A DNA stretch of 64,000 bases, from the NCBI GenBank assembly GCA_014871385.1, contig CM026427.1:5340988-5404987 (forward strand), in the 5' to 3' direction. The notes beneath the pieces were generated by a model, which saw only the letters and a program-made list of their open reading frames with translations, was not told where the DNA came from and searched no databases. This DNA is from Ceratodon purpureus. Lineage: Eukaryota; Streptophyta; Bryopsida; Pseudoditrichales; Ditrichaceae. This document shows, one piece after another, positions 22,791-32,517 of the stretch. Both the position numbers and the translations under genes were made by a program. The first letter of the stretch is position 1. Every line of letters begins with the position of its first letter.

Positions 22791-23268
22791 TGTTAACCGG
22801 AGACCCAACCGGTCTCTTCCTTTAACCCCATCCAGTCCCCTCTCAGTTTCATCCAGGAAGTGTCCCGACAGTCATCCAGTTCCTACGGATGAACTCTGTC
22901 AGTCGGCTGGATGAACTCTGTCAGTCGGCTGGATGAACTCTGTCGGAGCCGACTGGATGAACTCTGTCGAAGCCGACTGGATGATTCTGTCCGTTTTCAG
23001 GGGGTTTAAGAGGCAGGTTTAGGGTTTTGGGAGATCATTCTACACTAGAGCAGGTAGAGTCAGAGAGGTCTGAGAGCTGTTAGGAGCTGCTGTACCATGT
23101 TTTGGGGCTGTTTTGACCCATTTTATGCAGTTTAGACCTCTTTTTGCACTTGTATTGTACATTTCCAGCATTCTATGAGGGTTTGGAGTACTTAGTTTAG
23201 TTGGGTTTTGTTGGGTTTTGATGGGATTGTGAAGGCTAGGGTTTAGTGGTTAAATCCTCCCTTTACCA
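22791..23268 (+). repeat. 3' LTR (478 bp)
   Basis: Same sequence as the 5' LTR with one extra 22-bp GTCAGTCGGCTGGATGAACTCT unit, a length change of exactly 22 bp. Confidence 0.93.
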
Positions 23269-23692
23269 ACAACCAAGCTTACTTCCCCCACCAACGAGGC
23301 CGCGGCCATGGCTGCTGTAACCTCCACATGGTCTCTTTGGATCTCCTCCCCCACATCCTCCCCCTCCTTTTGGGGGAGTGTCGGCTCCGAATGCGCACCT
23401 GCCTGCCTAGCTTCCTTCGAAACCATGGCTCAAAAATCCACAATCAAGCTTAATTCCCCGACCAATGAGGCCGCAGCCATGGATGCTATAACCTCCACAT
23501 TGTCTCTTTGGATCTCCTCCCCCACATCCTCCCCCTCCTTTTGGGGGAGTGTCGGCTCCGAATGCGCACCTGCCTGCCTAGCTTCCTTCGAAACCATGGC
23601 TCAAAAATCCACAATCAAGCTTAATTCCCCGACCAATGAGGCCGCAGCCATGGATGCTATAACCTCCACATTGTCTCCTCGGATCTCCTCTC
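23269..23692 (-). repeat. 171-bp coding tandem repeats, block right of the retrotransposon
   Basis: Units recur at 23341, 23512 and 23683, a period of 171 bp. The minus-strand frame reads VEVIASMAAASLVGEL and GAHSEPTLPQKEGEDVGEE but meets TGA within the ..IVDF*AMVS.. stretch of each unit. The block continues the left block at 17101-17405, split by the retrotransposon. Confidence 0.8.
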
Positions 23693-24990
23693 CCAAATCC
23701 TCCCCCTCTCCCCCCACCTTAAACCCCTCGACCGCGACCCAATCCCTCTCCACCTTCCACACAGCTCTCACCTTTTCTCCCCTACCCTCGTCACTCAGTT
23801 CCTCTCGGTCCGCATCTTCAAGCATCTTCATAAGCATAGCAGTAACAGAAACAACCCCAAACCCCCCATCACGAATGCTTACCTCCTCCGTCGGTGCGGC
23901 GCGGTCCGATCCGCCTTGGTCGCTCGCCATCTCCTCCTCCAGACGCTCCTCTCCACGCCCCTCCATCCTCTTCACTATCTCCTCCCCTTCCGTAGCTGCG
24001 GCCGTATGTTGAAATGCGGATTGTGACGAAGGCTTTCTTCTCCCCCCTCGACCTTTCCCCCTCCCTCGACCCCCCACCTCGGCCCCCCCCGACCTCTACC
24101 TCGGGCCGATCCCTCATCCATATCTTCTTCGGACAGACCTACCGGAGTATCGAGGGAATCAACATCCTCCCTACTAGTCTCAGTAGGACTTCCGGGGTCC
24201 CCTCTCCCCGCCCGCCTTGCATCGCCCCCCAAAGCAATCGCCTCCCCACCTTCGCCTGCCTCCATAATTTCTCGTCCAACTCTACGAGCCACAGCTCTCA
24301 ATGTCTCTGTTTCGGAATCCTCGCCTATATCCACTATAGCTCTCCTTGCACCTTTAACCTCTTGCTCAACGCTAATCCAGTCGTCTCTCTTTACAAAGAA
24401 TATAGAGGTTGACAAGAATAAGTTCTCGGTGTCCATTCACTCAAAATTGAACTACGACTGATGCGCCATTAAAAACTTCACCGGTAAAAAATAGATCACG
24501 CAGCACGGGCACTGTTTTAAATTCATAAAGTTATTCCACTGAAGCAAACTTAAATGGACAAACTCAGAACAGTAAAGCATGAAATTGACTACCTCCGAAT
24601 TAGAATTGCCTCCCGATTGTGAATTCGTCTCCCTTGCTGACGAGTCCTTAAGACCGAAAGAAGGTTGTGGTGTCTCCAGAGTCTGACATGAATTGAATCC
24701 TCTTGCTTCCGTCATCACTTTCCGTTTCTCAGCGCTACTTAAAAACTCCGGCTCCTGAGGCTCTAATAAAGTGTCCTCTAAAACCTCATCTTTTATCTCT
24801 AGAATGGACTCGAGTATGAATTTACGAATACTACAAAATTTCTGAGCCAAAGGCAGCCCTGCTCCTCTAACCTTCACTGGTGCCTTGAGAAGGCTCCGTT
24901 TTGTATCTACCTTCCTACTTGATGCTTTCCTCTTCCTCGCTCTCCTGTTTGTAAAGTCTGTGGAACATTGTTTCCTTCTTCGCTTCTGAC
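23693..24990 (-). pseudogene. N-terminal part of the ParB-methyltransferase gene, acidic and low-complexity
   Basis: Minus-strand frames read into the 171-bp repeats. One segment (24877-24596) contains LAQKFCSIRKFILESILEIKD and ends GNSNSE at a GT donor; upstream of it lies a basic stretch (RKRKASSRK) that could be a nuclear localisation signal. A second segment (about 24388-23975) is Gly/Glu/Arg-rich, and a third reads EEIVKRMEGRGEERLEEEM into the repeat. Exon joins here were not resolved. In-frame TGA codons in the repeats and the 5.9-kb insertion mean the full-length protein is probably not made from this copy, although the downstream 12 exons remain open. Confidence 0.5.
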
Positions 24991-25789
24991 TAACAAAAGT
25001 GGAGGGAGTAGGCCCTCCACTCTACTTCATGTGTCTAAGTAACCTAATAACCCTCCTCAGAATAAAGGACTCAATAAAACTCCAGCTCTGCTTATATACT
25101 CCAGAAGCAAACCATTTCTCAACAACTCCTCATGAATATATAATAGTACCCACTTACAAGAATCATCCACTTCCTATACCTGGTGAATCTAAAGATAATT
25201 TCGTTTTGAATAAAAGTTGATGTATATATAAATACAATTAAAATCAATTGGTACATCAATTAAATCAAGACTATAATAAACATGAAGACCATGGATACTC
25301 CATCACAGAGGAATTGACCAATACTATTTGAAGTAAAGTTTATCATATCAATTTCTACATAAAAGGAAGAGATCTAAGCACCCTATAAATTAAAAGATTT
25401 GAATTACACGCTTCAATGCATGCTCTTTTTTATATTGATTGTTTTAAATGTAGAATTTAAAAGACGGCTCAGTCTAATCTTACCAAACTTCAGACCAAAT
25501 TGAATCTGTTCCACGATTCAAATATTTAATGCGCAATTCTAAAAAGTCCTACCTCGTATACTTAGACCTACAAAAGGTTGCATTCTAATTACTTAGCGCC
25601 GTCTCTCTTTAATCATACATTCGTTACGTAACAGAATGAATCATTACCTAGTCGTCCACACGGACCTTCCAACTTGAATAAAATGATCAACAGCGATGTA
25701 TCATTCCTCTCACTTTGTTATCGCTTCGCTAGTACACTCACTCTTCTCCTCTTTCCGCTCATACGATTTATTTTCCTGCGAACATTGGG
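24991..25789. other. AT-rich spacer inside the MULE
   Basis: Between the minus-strand ParB-methyltransferase gene and the plus-strand transposase remnant, which diverge from here. No supported gene; it probably holds both promoters. Confidence 0.5.
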
Positions 25790-28700
25790 ATGGTCTGTCC
25801 GTATGCCCAAGGCATGGGAATCGCTTTTAGGTTTCACGTAGGCGACGATGGTCTAGCTACAGTTTCCTCTCTTCGCCTGAGTCTCAGATTTCATTTCCGT
25901 GAGGATTCCATCAGTATAGAGGAGGAGATCTTTGATGACGTTATTGCCGAGGTTACACACACCCTCGGGCAACCCTGAGTGAGAGATGAGACAATATGTT
26001 GCAGTGGAGACTTTTCCCTGGATCCTATAGAGTTTATGGTCTTACTGATTTCGTGATGGCTGCATCCACTGAGATCCTCACCCCCCGTCGCTCTTCTACT
26101 TGCACAATTCAGACTCCCTTACCTCGTGATGTCAAGGTTAAAGTTGAGCATGGTACTGAGACTTCAGATGTAGAGACACCTCCTCCTCCGTCCGTCATAT
26201 CTCTCTTCTGATGACGAAGTTAGTCCCGTCAAGTTGGTGCCTAAGGTCCACGCTGATGCTCCTCCTTCCAATGTGTCTCCTCCATTGTCCCAGGTCACAG
26301 TTAGCATAGTTCCGCTCCTTCAACAGCTTGCAAAGGCACGTGGGTCAAAAAACATTTTGAAGAAGATAGACTATTCCACTATTAGACACGAGAGAGTAGA
26401 GTACTTGCCTGTGAAGTTTGATGGTCCGGTTCTTTTTGAGTTGCCTCCAGCTGCTGCACGATCCTTTAAGCTCGCCGCCAAGTCAATGCAGGGAATGGAC
26501 AAACGATACGACGGACACTTGTGGACCAAGACCATCACAACAAACATCATAAATGACTTTGGACTGTCTTTTTGAAACTCCACCTGCGTCGGATGGCTGC
26601 CCTGAAGCAAGAAGGAGTGTGACTTCCTGAAGCGTGTTCCCAAGATCTTCAAGGTTAAGGACACTGAGTTTGAGGGGTGTACCCTTCAAGCTTTTCTCAT
26701 GGATCAGCCTCCTACATCTGATTCCACGCTAGTGTGCAAGGTATGTAAAGAACCTCCATCATGTGTAGCTACATGCGAGGCTAAGATTTATTACGTAATG
26801 GGCAAAGCGAATCAGACTGGAGCTTGTATTCACATAGGAACACATGATCATCCAGTGAAAGTTGGAGACTACAGAGACTCTAAAGCAGAGATTAGTAGCT
26901 TAATAGAAGAGCAGGTAGAAATGAACAACAAAGCAACGAAGTGCGCCGTTGTCTTGGAGGCGAGCAAACACCTCATCGGGAGCTATCTGCTACAGCCCGA
27001 GGATGCACCACCAAGGAAGTTGATGATGGAGGAGCTAGTTCCTATTCTGGATCGATGCAAAGACATGGCGTCACCAAACATCCGCAACAAAGTCGCGACC
27101 TTCAAAAAAATCAGAAGGTACGGAATCATGGAAGGTATCACCAAGCTCCGTGGAAACAGTCTGTGGGCGTATGTCCAAGAGAATAAGTTTCCTGGTTAGG
27201 GAGCTATGCGTGACAAAGTCTTCGTCTTCAAGATGTCGGAGGTCGGGCCGGGTAGTGGTGTCAACTTGGTCAGCCGAATGCAAGCTGGTGGAGATTTGGA
27301 GAACGCATGGATCATGTTCGACCATGTAAAATGAGTGAAAGAGTGATCGACGATGGCGTGCCATGTGTACGACGCCACCTACTACCGCGTGATGACAATC
27401 GCCAGTTTGGATATGCAGTCCGAGGACACAGAGGCCCAGCTCGTCTTTTGGAAAAACCTAAACCTGGTCATGGAGAACAATGGCGTTGCAACGCCGAACT
27501 TCAAGGGGTTCATGGCGGATAACGCACAGGCGAATTGGAATGTAGAGCGGGCTCATCAAACTTGGCCAGTGGCTGTCATTCTAGCACCACCGCTTCCGCC
27601 AGTGGGGGAGATTCATGACCGCGGTATGATTTCTGTACTATGCTTTAATGTTTTTCATACTACTTTCCTATCCCTAACCTGACAAAATCCTAATCGTTGA
27701 ATCTAACGGCTCCTACTGTCTAAACTGCACAAATTCACGGAAGAAGAATTTACAGCGATGCCAACCTATAACCTCGCCGAAACGGTTCATAACAAGTGGC
27801 TCCAAGCTTCAAGAAACAACGGAAACTACCTCTACGTTGCTACCGTGGACGATTTCGTTCGAGCTTTTCTACATGTTGTTAACTACTACCAATTCCTCAA
27901 AGGTGACGTCGGCGGAACAGGACCATCAAAGAAGGAACTCAAGCTCAGGATGGCGGAACGCAAGGCGAAGAAATGGGGTAATCCTACACTCCTCAAAGAC
28001 CCCATGCTCAATATGTCAGGAGCGGAAGAGTTTTGCACCCGTCAGCCTATCATGCCTGGAGCAGAAGTGTTTGGTTCACAGAAGCGAAAAGCCGACGTTC
28101 CCATCGGAGCTGACAAACTTCTCACGCCCACGAGGCCCAAGACGTGCCGTCAGAGCTTGCCCTGTGCAGATGCCCGTCATTGTGGAAGACGACTCCGAAC
28201 ACGACACCGAGGTAGAAGGTACCCAATCTCCTATCCAGGAAGTTGATTCCCCTTTACCTTCACCTTTGAACAAGGGCGGCATTCGCCATGTCAACGCGGT
28301 TAAAGAAATCAAGGTGGACGTGAAGGAGTGGCACATTTCGAAACTTCACAAAGCTTCTGCGAAGTGCTGCTAGGCCCAAAGAGCTGAAACGAAAAAGAAG
28401 TGCACTGAGAGAATTATCAGAAGGCCCAATTGCACTGCTCCACCGAAATACACTAAGCTTTGGACTAACTATCGCAGGAACACAGTTGAGAAGACAGAAT
28501 TCTTCTTCTGCTCCGATGATATTGAGCGCTGCGTGAAAGGTTCCAAGCGCAAATGGGTAGCACACTACTCAAAGGACCTGGAATTTCCCTCCATTCCAGA
28601 GGTCTAGCCAATGAAACTAGGTACTAACCTAAAACTCACTGAGATTCTTGCCCTTGAAGCAGCAGACTTTCAACTTCCGCTGAAGAAGCCGGTCTCCCCA

Positions 28701-29198
28701 AGACGCCTCTTCTCTTCTGCCCCGCCCCCTGCAAATCTCAGCTTGGTGCCAGTCCCTGCAGACGCTGACCGCTACCCAGGCAAGAGAGACGGCAAGATGG
28801 TGAAGCGCACTGCCACTCGTCCCAATCCGGCACAGCGACTCTCCATGGGCTCCTCCGAGTCCCTCAAAGCGCGCCTCCGTTCCGTCACCATGATACCTCA
28901 GCCTGGCCATGGTTGCATCATTGGGGTGGACTCCGGCGTTGCTCCGCACATCACACGGTACCAGATTACCATCAATTCTTACCTAGGTTGCACTTGCCCA
29001 GCATTCAAGAAGACGATGACTACGTTCCGAGGCAGGACTCAGTTCACGTACTGTAAGCACGTGTATTACATACTCTTGAAGGTCTGCAATCGTCATCTCG
29101 AAGCCGAGCTTTTCATCCATGCGCCTACCTTTAGCTTCAACGAGGTCAAGCTACTCCTAGAGAGTGGAATCTTGCATCACCCCTTGGCGAAGAAGTAG
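25790..29198 (+). pseudogene. Decayed MULE-type transposase with SWIM zinc finger
   Basis: Successive plus-strand frames form one broken gene. Recognisable parts are GACIHIGTHDHPVKVGDYRD (near 26818), FKGFMADNAQANWN (near 27502), NLAETVHNKWLQ (near 27764), and a SWIM finger, CTCPAFKK...YCKHVYYILLKV (near 28990-29080), in a 195-aa terminal frame (28611-29198). Mutator-type transposases end with a SWIM finger. In-frame stops occur near 26572, 27197, 27333, 28371 and 28605, and frames shift near 26580 and 28150. The central catalytic region between the ANWN and NLAETVHNKW motifs is shorter than expected. This was probably the transposase that moved the 20-kb element and is now inactive. Confidence 0.7.
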
Positions 29199-29431
29199 GT
29201 AGCCCTCCTACTTTAGAATTGCCATTTCCACAATGGCCATTTACCACGTACTGAATGATTTTAGTAGTATCCCATGTACTAAGTCAGCAATACTGAATTT
29301 GTATTGCTTTGTCGTTCACATTGATTGCATTCTATTTCAATACATTCTATCTTCAACAAGTGCACTATATACCTCGTATCCCCTGACATGTACCCTTTAT
29401 TACAGCAAACATATACTTGTTATTAGATGTC

Positions 29432-29884
29432 CTAATCTTCGAACCTAACACGTTTAGGGTTGCCCACTACACTATCAGCAGGGCTGCGAACCTCTGACTG
29501 TACTGCAGGACAAACTACATTTGCGTTCACCTTCGTTCCCACACTTGGCAAGTGTCCTTGATATGAACGTTTCAGCAATGGCCCACCTCCCCGCCTCCGA
29601 TTCACTGATTCCCTGGAATAGGTTCCCCTTGGGATCTTTCCAACCTTGGAGTATACATGAGGTTGCAAAGGAACATTTGCGTCCTCCTCCACCACCATGA
29701 TCTCATCCGAATTATCTGAACGTGGAAGGTCAGCTCTCACATTCGATTGTACATCCACATCCGCTGTCAAAGGACGCCCTTGGCTATTGGCCATCACCTC
29801 TTCTTCGTCCTCCACCTCAACATATGGTTGAAATGGGCAAACATCGTCAACAAGTGAAACAACAATATCTCTGACGTCTTCCAT
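29432..29884 (-). CDS. Unrecognised 150-aa protein near the MULE right end
   Basis: A clean frame starts at ATG 29884. It is acidic at the N-terminus (VEVEDEEEVMA) and basic later (NRRRGGGPLLKRSYQGHLP), ending NPKRVRFED. No domain is recognised. It lies tail-to-tail with the transposase remnant. It could be the terminal exon of a longer gene or a chance frame. Confidence 0.35.
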   Translation of the reverse strand: MEDVRDIVVSLVDDVCPFQPYVEVEDEEEVMANSQGRPLTADVDVQSNVRADLPRSDNSDEIMVVEEDANVPLQPHVYSKVGKIPRGTYSRESVNRRRGGGPLLKRSYQGHLPSVGTKVNANVVCPAVQSEVRSPADSVVGNPKRVRFED

Positions 29885-30630
29885 AACCGCTGTCTGCCAC
29901 TACGGAAAAGAGCTTCACAAAACACCAATACAAAAGAGGAAGAGACATTCCATAATTTTAACTTAAATATCCTTCAAGAAGATGCTTGGCGCCCTTGAAA
30001 ATCGGCTTTTCATTCATTTAAAAGTTGTCCTCCTCCTAAACTTAATGAAAAAGGAAGATGATTATGCAGAAGTCATTTAGCATTTAAAAATTAAAAACTT
30101 TTAAAAAATTTGAAAAAATGAATTTATAAAAGAAGAAAAGAAAAAAACATTTATAATAAATGAAATTAAAAAAATAAAAGTAAATAAAAGCAAAAATAAA
30201 TATTAAGGTGGAAAATAATATGAAGGACATTAAGAAAATGAAAGAGAAAATAAAATGAAAGATTAAATTAAATGAAAGAACTCTTCTGACCCCTTTAAGA
30301 AGATAGATAGAATAGAGGAAGTTAATACAAAATACAAGATAATTACAAATAAAATTAAGAAAAACAGTAAAAGCTCGTACACTACAATGGATGAGTACTA
30401 GTAATGTTAAGAAAATGTTACAATATTAAAGGTTACTTCATCCTTCCTAAGAGGTTCAATACCGATACATTCTAAGCAGTAATTGGCATATAAATGTGAG
30501 GAGATAAAGGGAATTAATGTTTGCCTGAACTAGGTAGAGGGAGCTGGAGCATAATAATTGGTGCGCGTCAAAAAATTAATCACTAAGAAAAGAGAAAACA
30601 AACTACAAATTCAATGAGAATACTGTAATT
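29885..30630. other. AT-rich spacer inside the MULE right end
   Basis: Very A-rich on the plus strand with no coding signal. Confidence 0.6.
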
Positions 30631-30835
30631 AGTCCACGGTTATAGGGTCAATTAAATTACTAAAATAAGTATATTTCTAAAAATATAGTGAGAATATTCG
30701 AATCTCCTAATTTTATATATTATTTTTAGTAAATAAAGTTATATTTTTAGGTTCAGTCCCCAATTCTGTGCTCTCTGCTCTCCAAATCTCCGCTCACTGC
30801 TCTCCGCTCTCCGCTCACGTATAAGCTACGTCCAA
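30631..30835. repeat. MULE right terminal inverted repeat
   Basis: From inside to outside it holds TCCACGGTTATAGGGTC (30632-30648), CAATTCTGTGCTCTCTGCTC (from about 30761) and CTGCTCTCCGCTCTCCGCTC (30798-30817), the inverse of the left end. The AT-rich middle part is longer than on the left. Confidence 0.75.
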
Positions 30836-30844
30836 CCCACAAGG
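30836..30844. repeat. Mutator-like target-site duplication, right copy
   Basis: CCCACAAGG, identical to 10821-10829. The bases on either side differ between the two copies, so the match is exactly nine. Confidence 0.8.
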
Positions 30845-30917
30845 TGTTCCGGGACTAGAGGCCATGATTTTAAATGAAATTAGGCTTGGCCTAAGTTGGT
30901 GGCATTTATACTCGTGA

Positions 30918-31106
30918 GGGGGGGGGGGGGCGCGAGCTCCTAAGGGGGCGAGAGCTTCTCACATGGGGGAGAGAGTGTTTGATAGGGGAGGCGAGAACTT
31001 CTTTGGGGGGCGCGAGCTTCTCTAAGGGGGGGGGGGGGGGGGGGGGAGGGGGCGCGAGCTTCTGTAAGGGGGGGCGAGTGCTTCTTTGGGGGGCGCGAGC
31101 TTCTCC
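30918..31106. repeat. Internal GC-rich GCGCGAGC array, G orientation
   Basis: G-runs (one of more than 15 G near 31027-31046) with GGCGCGAGCTTC units. It overlaps the C-terminal codons of the kinase-like gene, giving Pro/Arg-rich REARAP repeats. Confidence 0.8.
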
Positions 31107-32517
31107 AGGGGCATTCTTCCTCTTTCCATATCTTCTTTGCCAAATGGCCTACCAAAAATGCATCAAAATGCGTCGTACATGGATGCATCCTCTTCATGCG
31201 CTCCAAATTGCGTTCCTTGTCATCTTTGTCGCCATATAAAAAAAACAACTCCGTTGCAACTCCTACCCTCCTCTCTTTTAATCGTAGTAGATCATCGGCG
31301 TTACTCAAACCATAAGAGGAGGCCTTCTTCTCAATGACTCTGCTTGCCATACTCCAATCGCACACACCAATATACACTTTATCCTTGTCATGAGGTGGAA
31401 AGTGGAGTAGAATGTTGGATTGCGTTAAGTCGTTGTGGAGGATTTCAGCCTTATGGACTATATCCATAACGTAGATGAGACTCCATGCCAACATTCCTCG
31501 GTTCTTTTGATAGGCAACAATTTTCTGGTAGTTTTTCATGGGCATTTCCTTCAGCTTCAAAATTTCTTTGTAACTTGATGCCTCGGACGCCTTCTCATTT
31601 AATTTGAGGAAGTTGCGGAGGCAATCTCCGTTCCACCATAGGATATAAGCTTCCATGGTCTTGGAGTGACAAGCCCAAAATTTTATCACACCCGGATGCT
31701 CTACCGGGCAAACCATGTCCTCAATCGCTCGTTGCTCTTGCTGCTCCACTTCAGTTTTAGCCTTGGAAAGTTTTCCCGCAAATTTGATGTGAATTGGAAT
31801 ACGCTTCATATTGGCTATTCGCACTTTTCGCACTTTGCCATACCCTCTTTCGGCATTGAAGCCAGATAATGGCACAACTTTGGCAATAATCGGAATTGAG
31901 ATCAGTGAACCATGCATGTGCGCTTCCAATGCTGAGTTCAAAGCTTCTTCATTCCATGGCATAATCTTCGTTTTCCCCTTGGAAAATCTCTGACATGCTT
32001 CCTGAACCGTTGTCAATTTCTGAATAAACACTCTGTCTTGGTTGCTCCATTCTTCGCCTTGTGGTTTCTTCACATGTGATTCAAACACATGAATGACATT
32101 TGTCGTAGCACTGCTCACTTGTTGTGCCAACCACTTCGGGCTGTGATAATACTTCGTGCAATCCATGTAGAACTCTGACCCTTCCAATGCGCTCCAAAAT
32201 TCCCTTTCCAAATCACATTGGAGGTTGTAGATACCATTCTCTCCTTGATCGAGGTACATTGTCTTCAACATTCGTATGCTACGGGCCTTGTAGTACTCGA
32301 CGGTCACCTTTCTGATGAAATGCATATACTCCAATGGTGGATAACCCTCATCCTTCTCGTGCCCCCCAATACTCTTCTTCTTTTTCCCCTTCGAGCTAGA
32401 TGAAGGAGTAGAACCAGTATGCGATTCTGCTCTTACACAACTCATAGGATCCACCGCATTTGGAGCATCCAAATCTTCATAGATAGGCCGCTTGCCGGAG
32501 CCTTGTCTAGAAGACAT
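30940..32517 (-). CDS. Protein-kinase-like protein (525 aa), hAT cargo
   Basis: Single frame from ATG 32517. The N-terminus is basic and Ser-rich (SSSSKGKKKKS). A divergent kinase fold follows: a possible strand IPIHIKFAGKL near the ATP-lysine position, VEHPGVIKFWACH, YILWWNGDCLRNFLKLNEKA (hinge), HNDLTQSNILLHF (HxDLxxxN catalytic loop retained) and GVCDWSMASRV where DFG is expected (CDW). TELFFLYG stands at the APE position and the kinase part ends HLAKKIWKEE. The final 60 residues are Pro/Arg repeats encoded by the GC-rich array, so the native end may lie near the KKIWKEE segment. Such kinase-like genes are repeated in moss transposons as far as I recall. Activity is uncertain because of the CDW change. 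Confidence 0.7.
   Translation of the reverse strand: MSSRQGSGKRPIYEDLDAPNAVDPMSCVRAESHTGSTPSSSSKGKKKKSIGGHEKDEGYPPLEYMHFIRKVTVEYYKARSIRMLKTMYLDQGENGIYNLQCDLEREFWSALEGSEFYMDCTKYYHSPKWLAQQVSSATTNVIHVFESHVKKPQGEEWSNQDRVFIQKLTTVQEACQRFSKGKTKIMPWNEEALNSALEAHMHGSLISIPIIAKVVPLSGFNAERGYGKVRKVRIANMKRIPIHIKFAGKLSKAKTEVEQQEQRAIEDMVCPVEHPGVIKFWACHSKTMEAYILWWNGDCLRNFLKLNEKASEASSYKEILKLKEMPMKNYQKIVAYQKNRGMLAWSLIYVMDIVHKAEILHNDLTQSNILLHFPPHDKDKVYIGVCDWSMASRVIEKKASSYGLSNADDLLRLKERRVGVATELFFLYGDKDDKERNLERMKRMHPCTTHFDAFLVGHLAKKIWKEEECPWRSSRPPKKHSPPLTEARAPSPPPPPPLREARAPQRSSRLPYQTLSPPCEKLSPP

Larger units (their letters stand above)
17406..23268 (+). mobile_element. Gag-only LTR retrotransposon (TR-GAG type), 5.86 kb
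   Basis: Two LTRs (17406-17861, 456 bp; 22791-23268, 478 bp) start TGTTAACCGG and end CTTTACCA. The five bases ACAAC flank both sides (17401-17405 and 23269-23273). The LTRs look identical by eye except for one extra 22-bp tandem unit in the 3' copy, so the insertion is recent. Between them are a primer-binding-like TTGGCGACCATGCT, a 1.2-kb leader, one long gag frame and a polypurine tract. No reverse transcriptase, RNase H or integrase is present, so it must be mobilised by a partner. It sits within the 171-bp repeat exon of the MULE gene. Confidence 0.93.
10830..30835. mobile_element. Mutator-like element (MULE), 20.0 kb, nested in the hAT element
   Basis: The segment is flanked by an exact 9-bp duplication CCCACAAGG (10821-10829 and 30836-30844). 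Its ends are degenerate inverted repeats: GTGAGCGGAGAGCGGAGAGC on the left and its inverse on the right, followed inward on both sides by ACAGAATTG and then GACCCTATAACCGTGGA. Inside are an F-box-like gene, a ParB plus methyltransferase-like gene, a decayed MULE/SWIM transposase, a 150-aa frame and a nested gag-only LTR retrotransposon. The outermost 10-15 bases of the two ends do not match closely, so the exact termini rest mainly on the duplication. Confidence 0.75.

Noticed and set aside
23308..24012. A 234-codon plus-strand frame rich in Ser/Pro with repeats
   Set aside because: It is the antisense of the minus-strand 171-bp coding repeats and the acidic exon; the minus reading has the related exons and splice sites.
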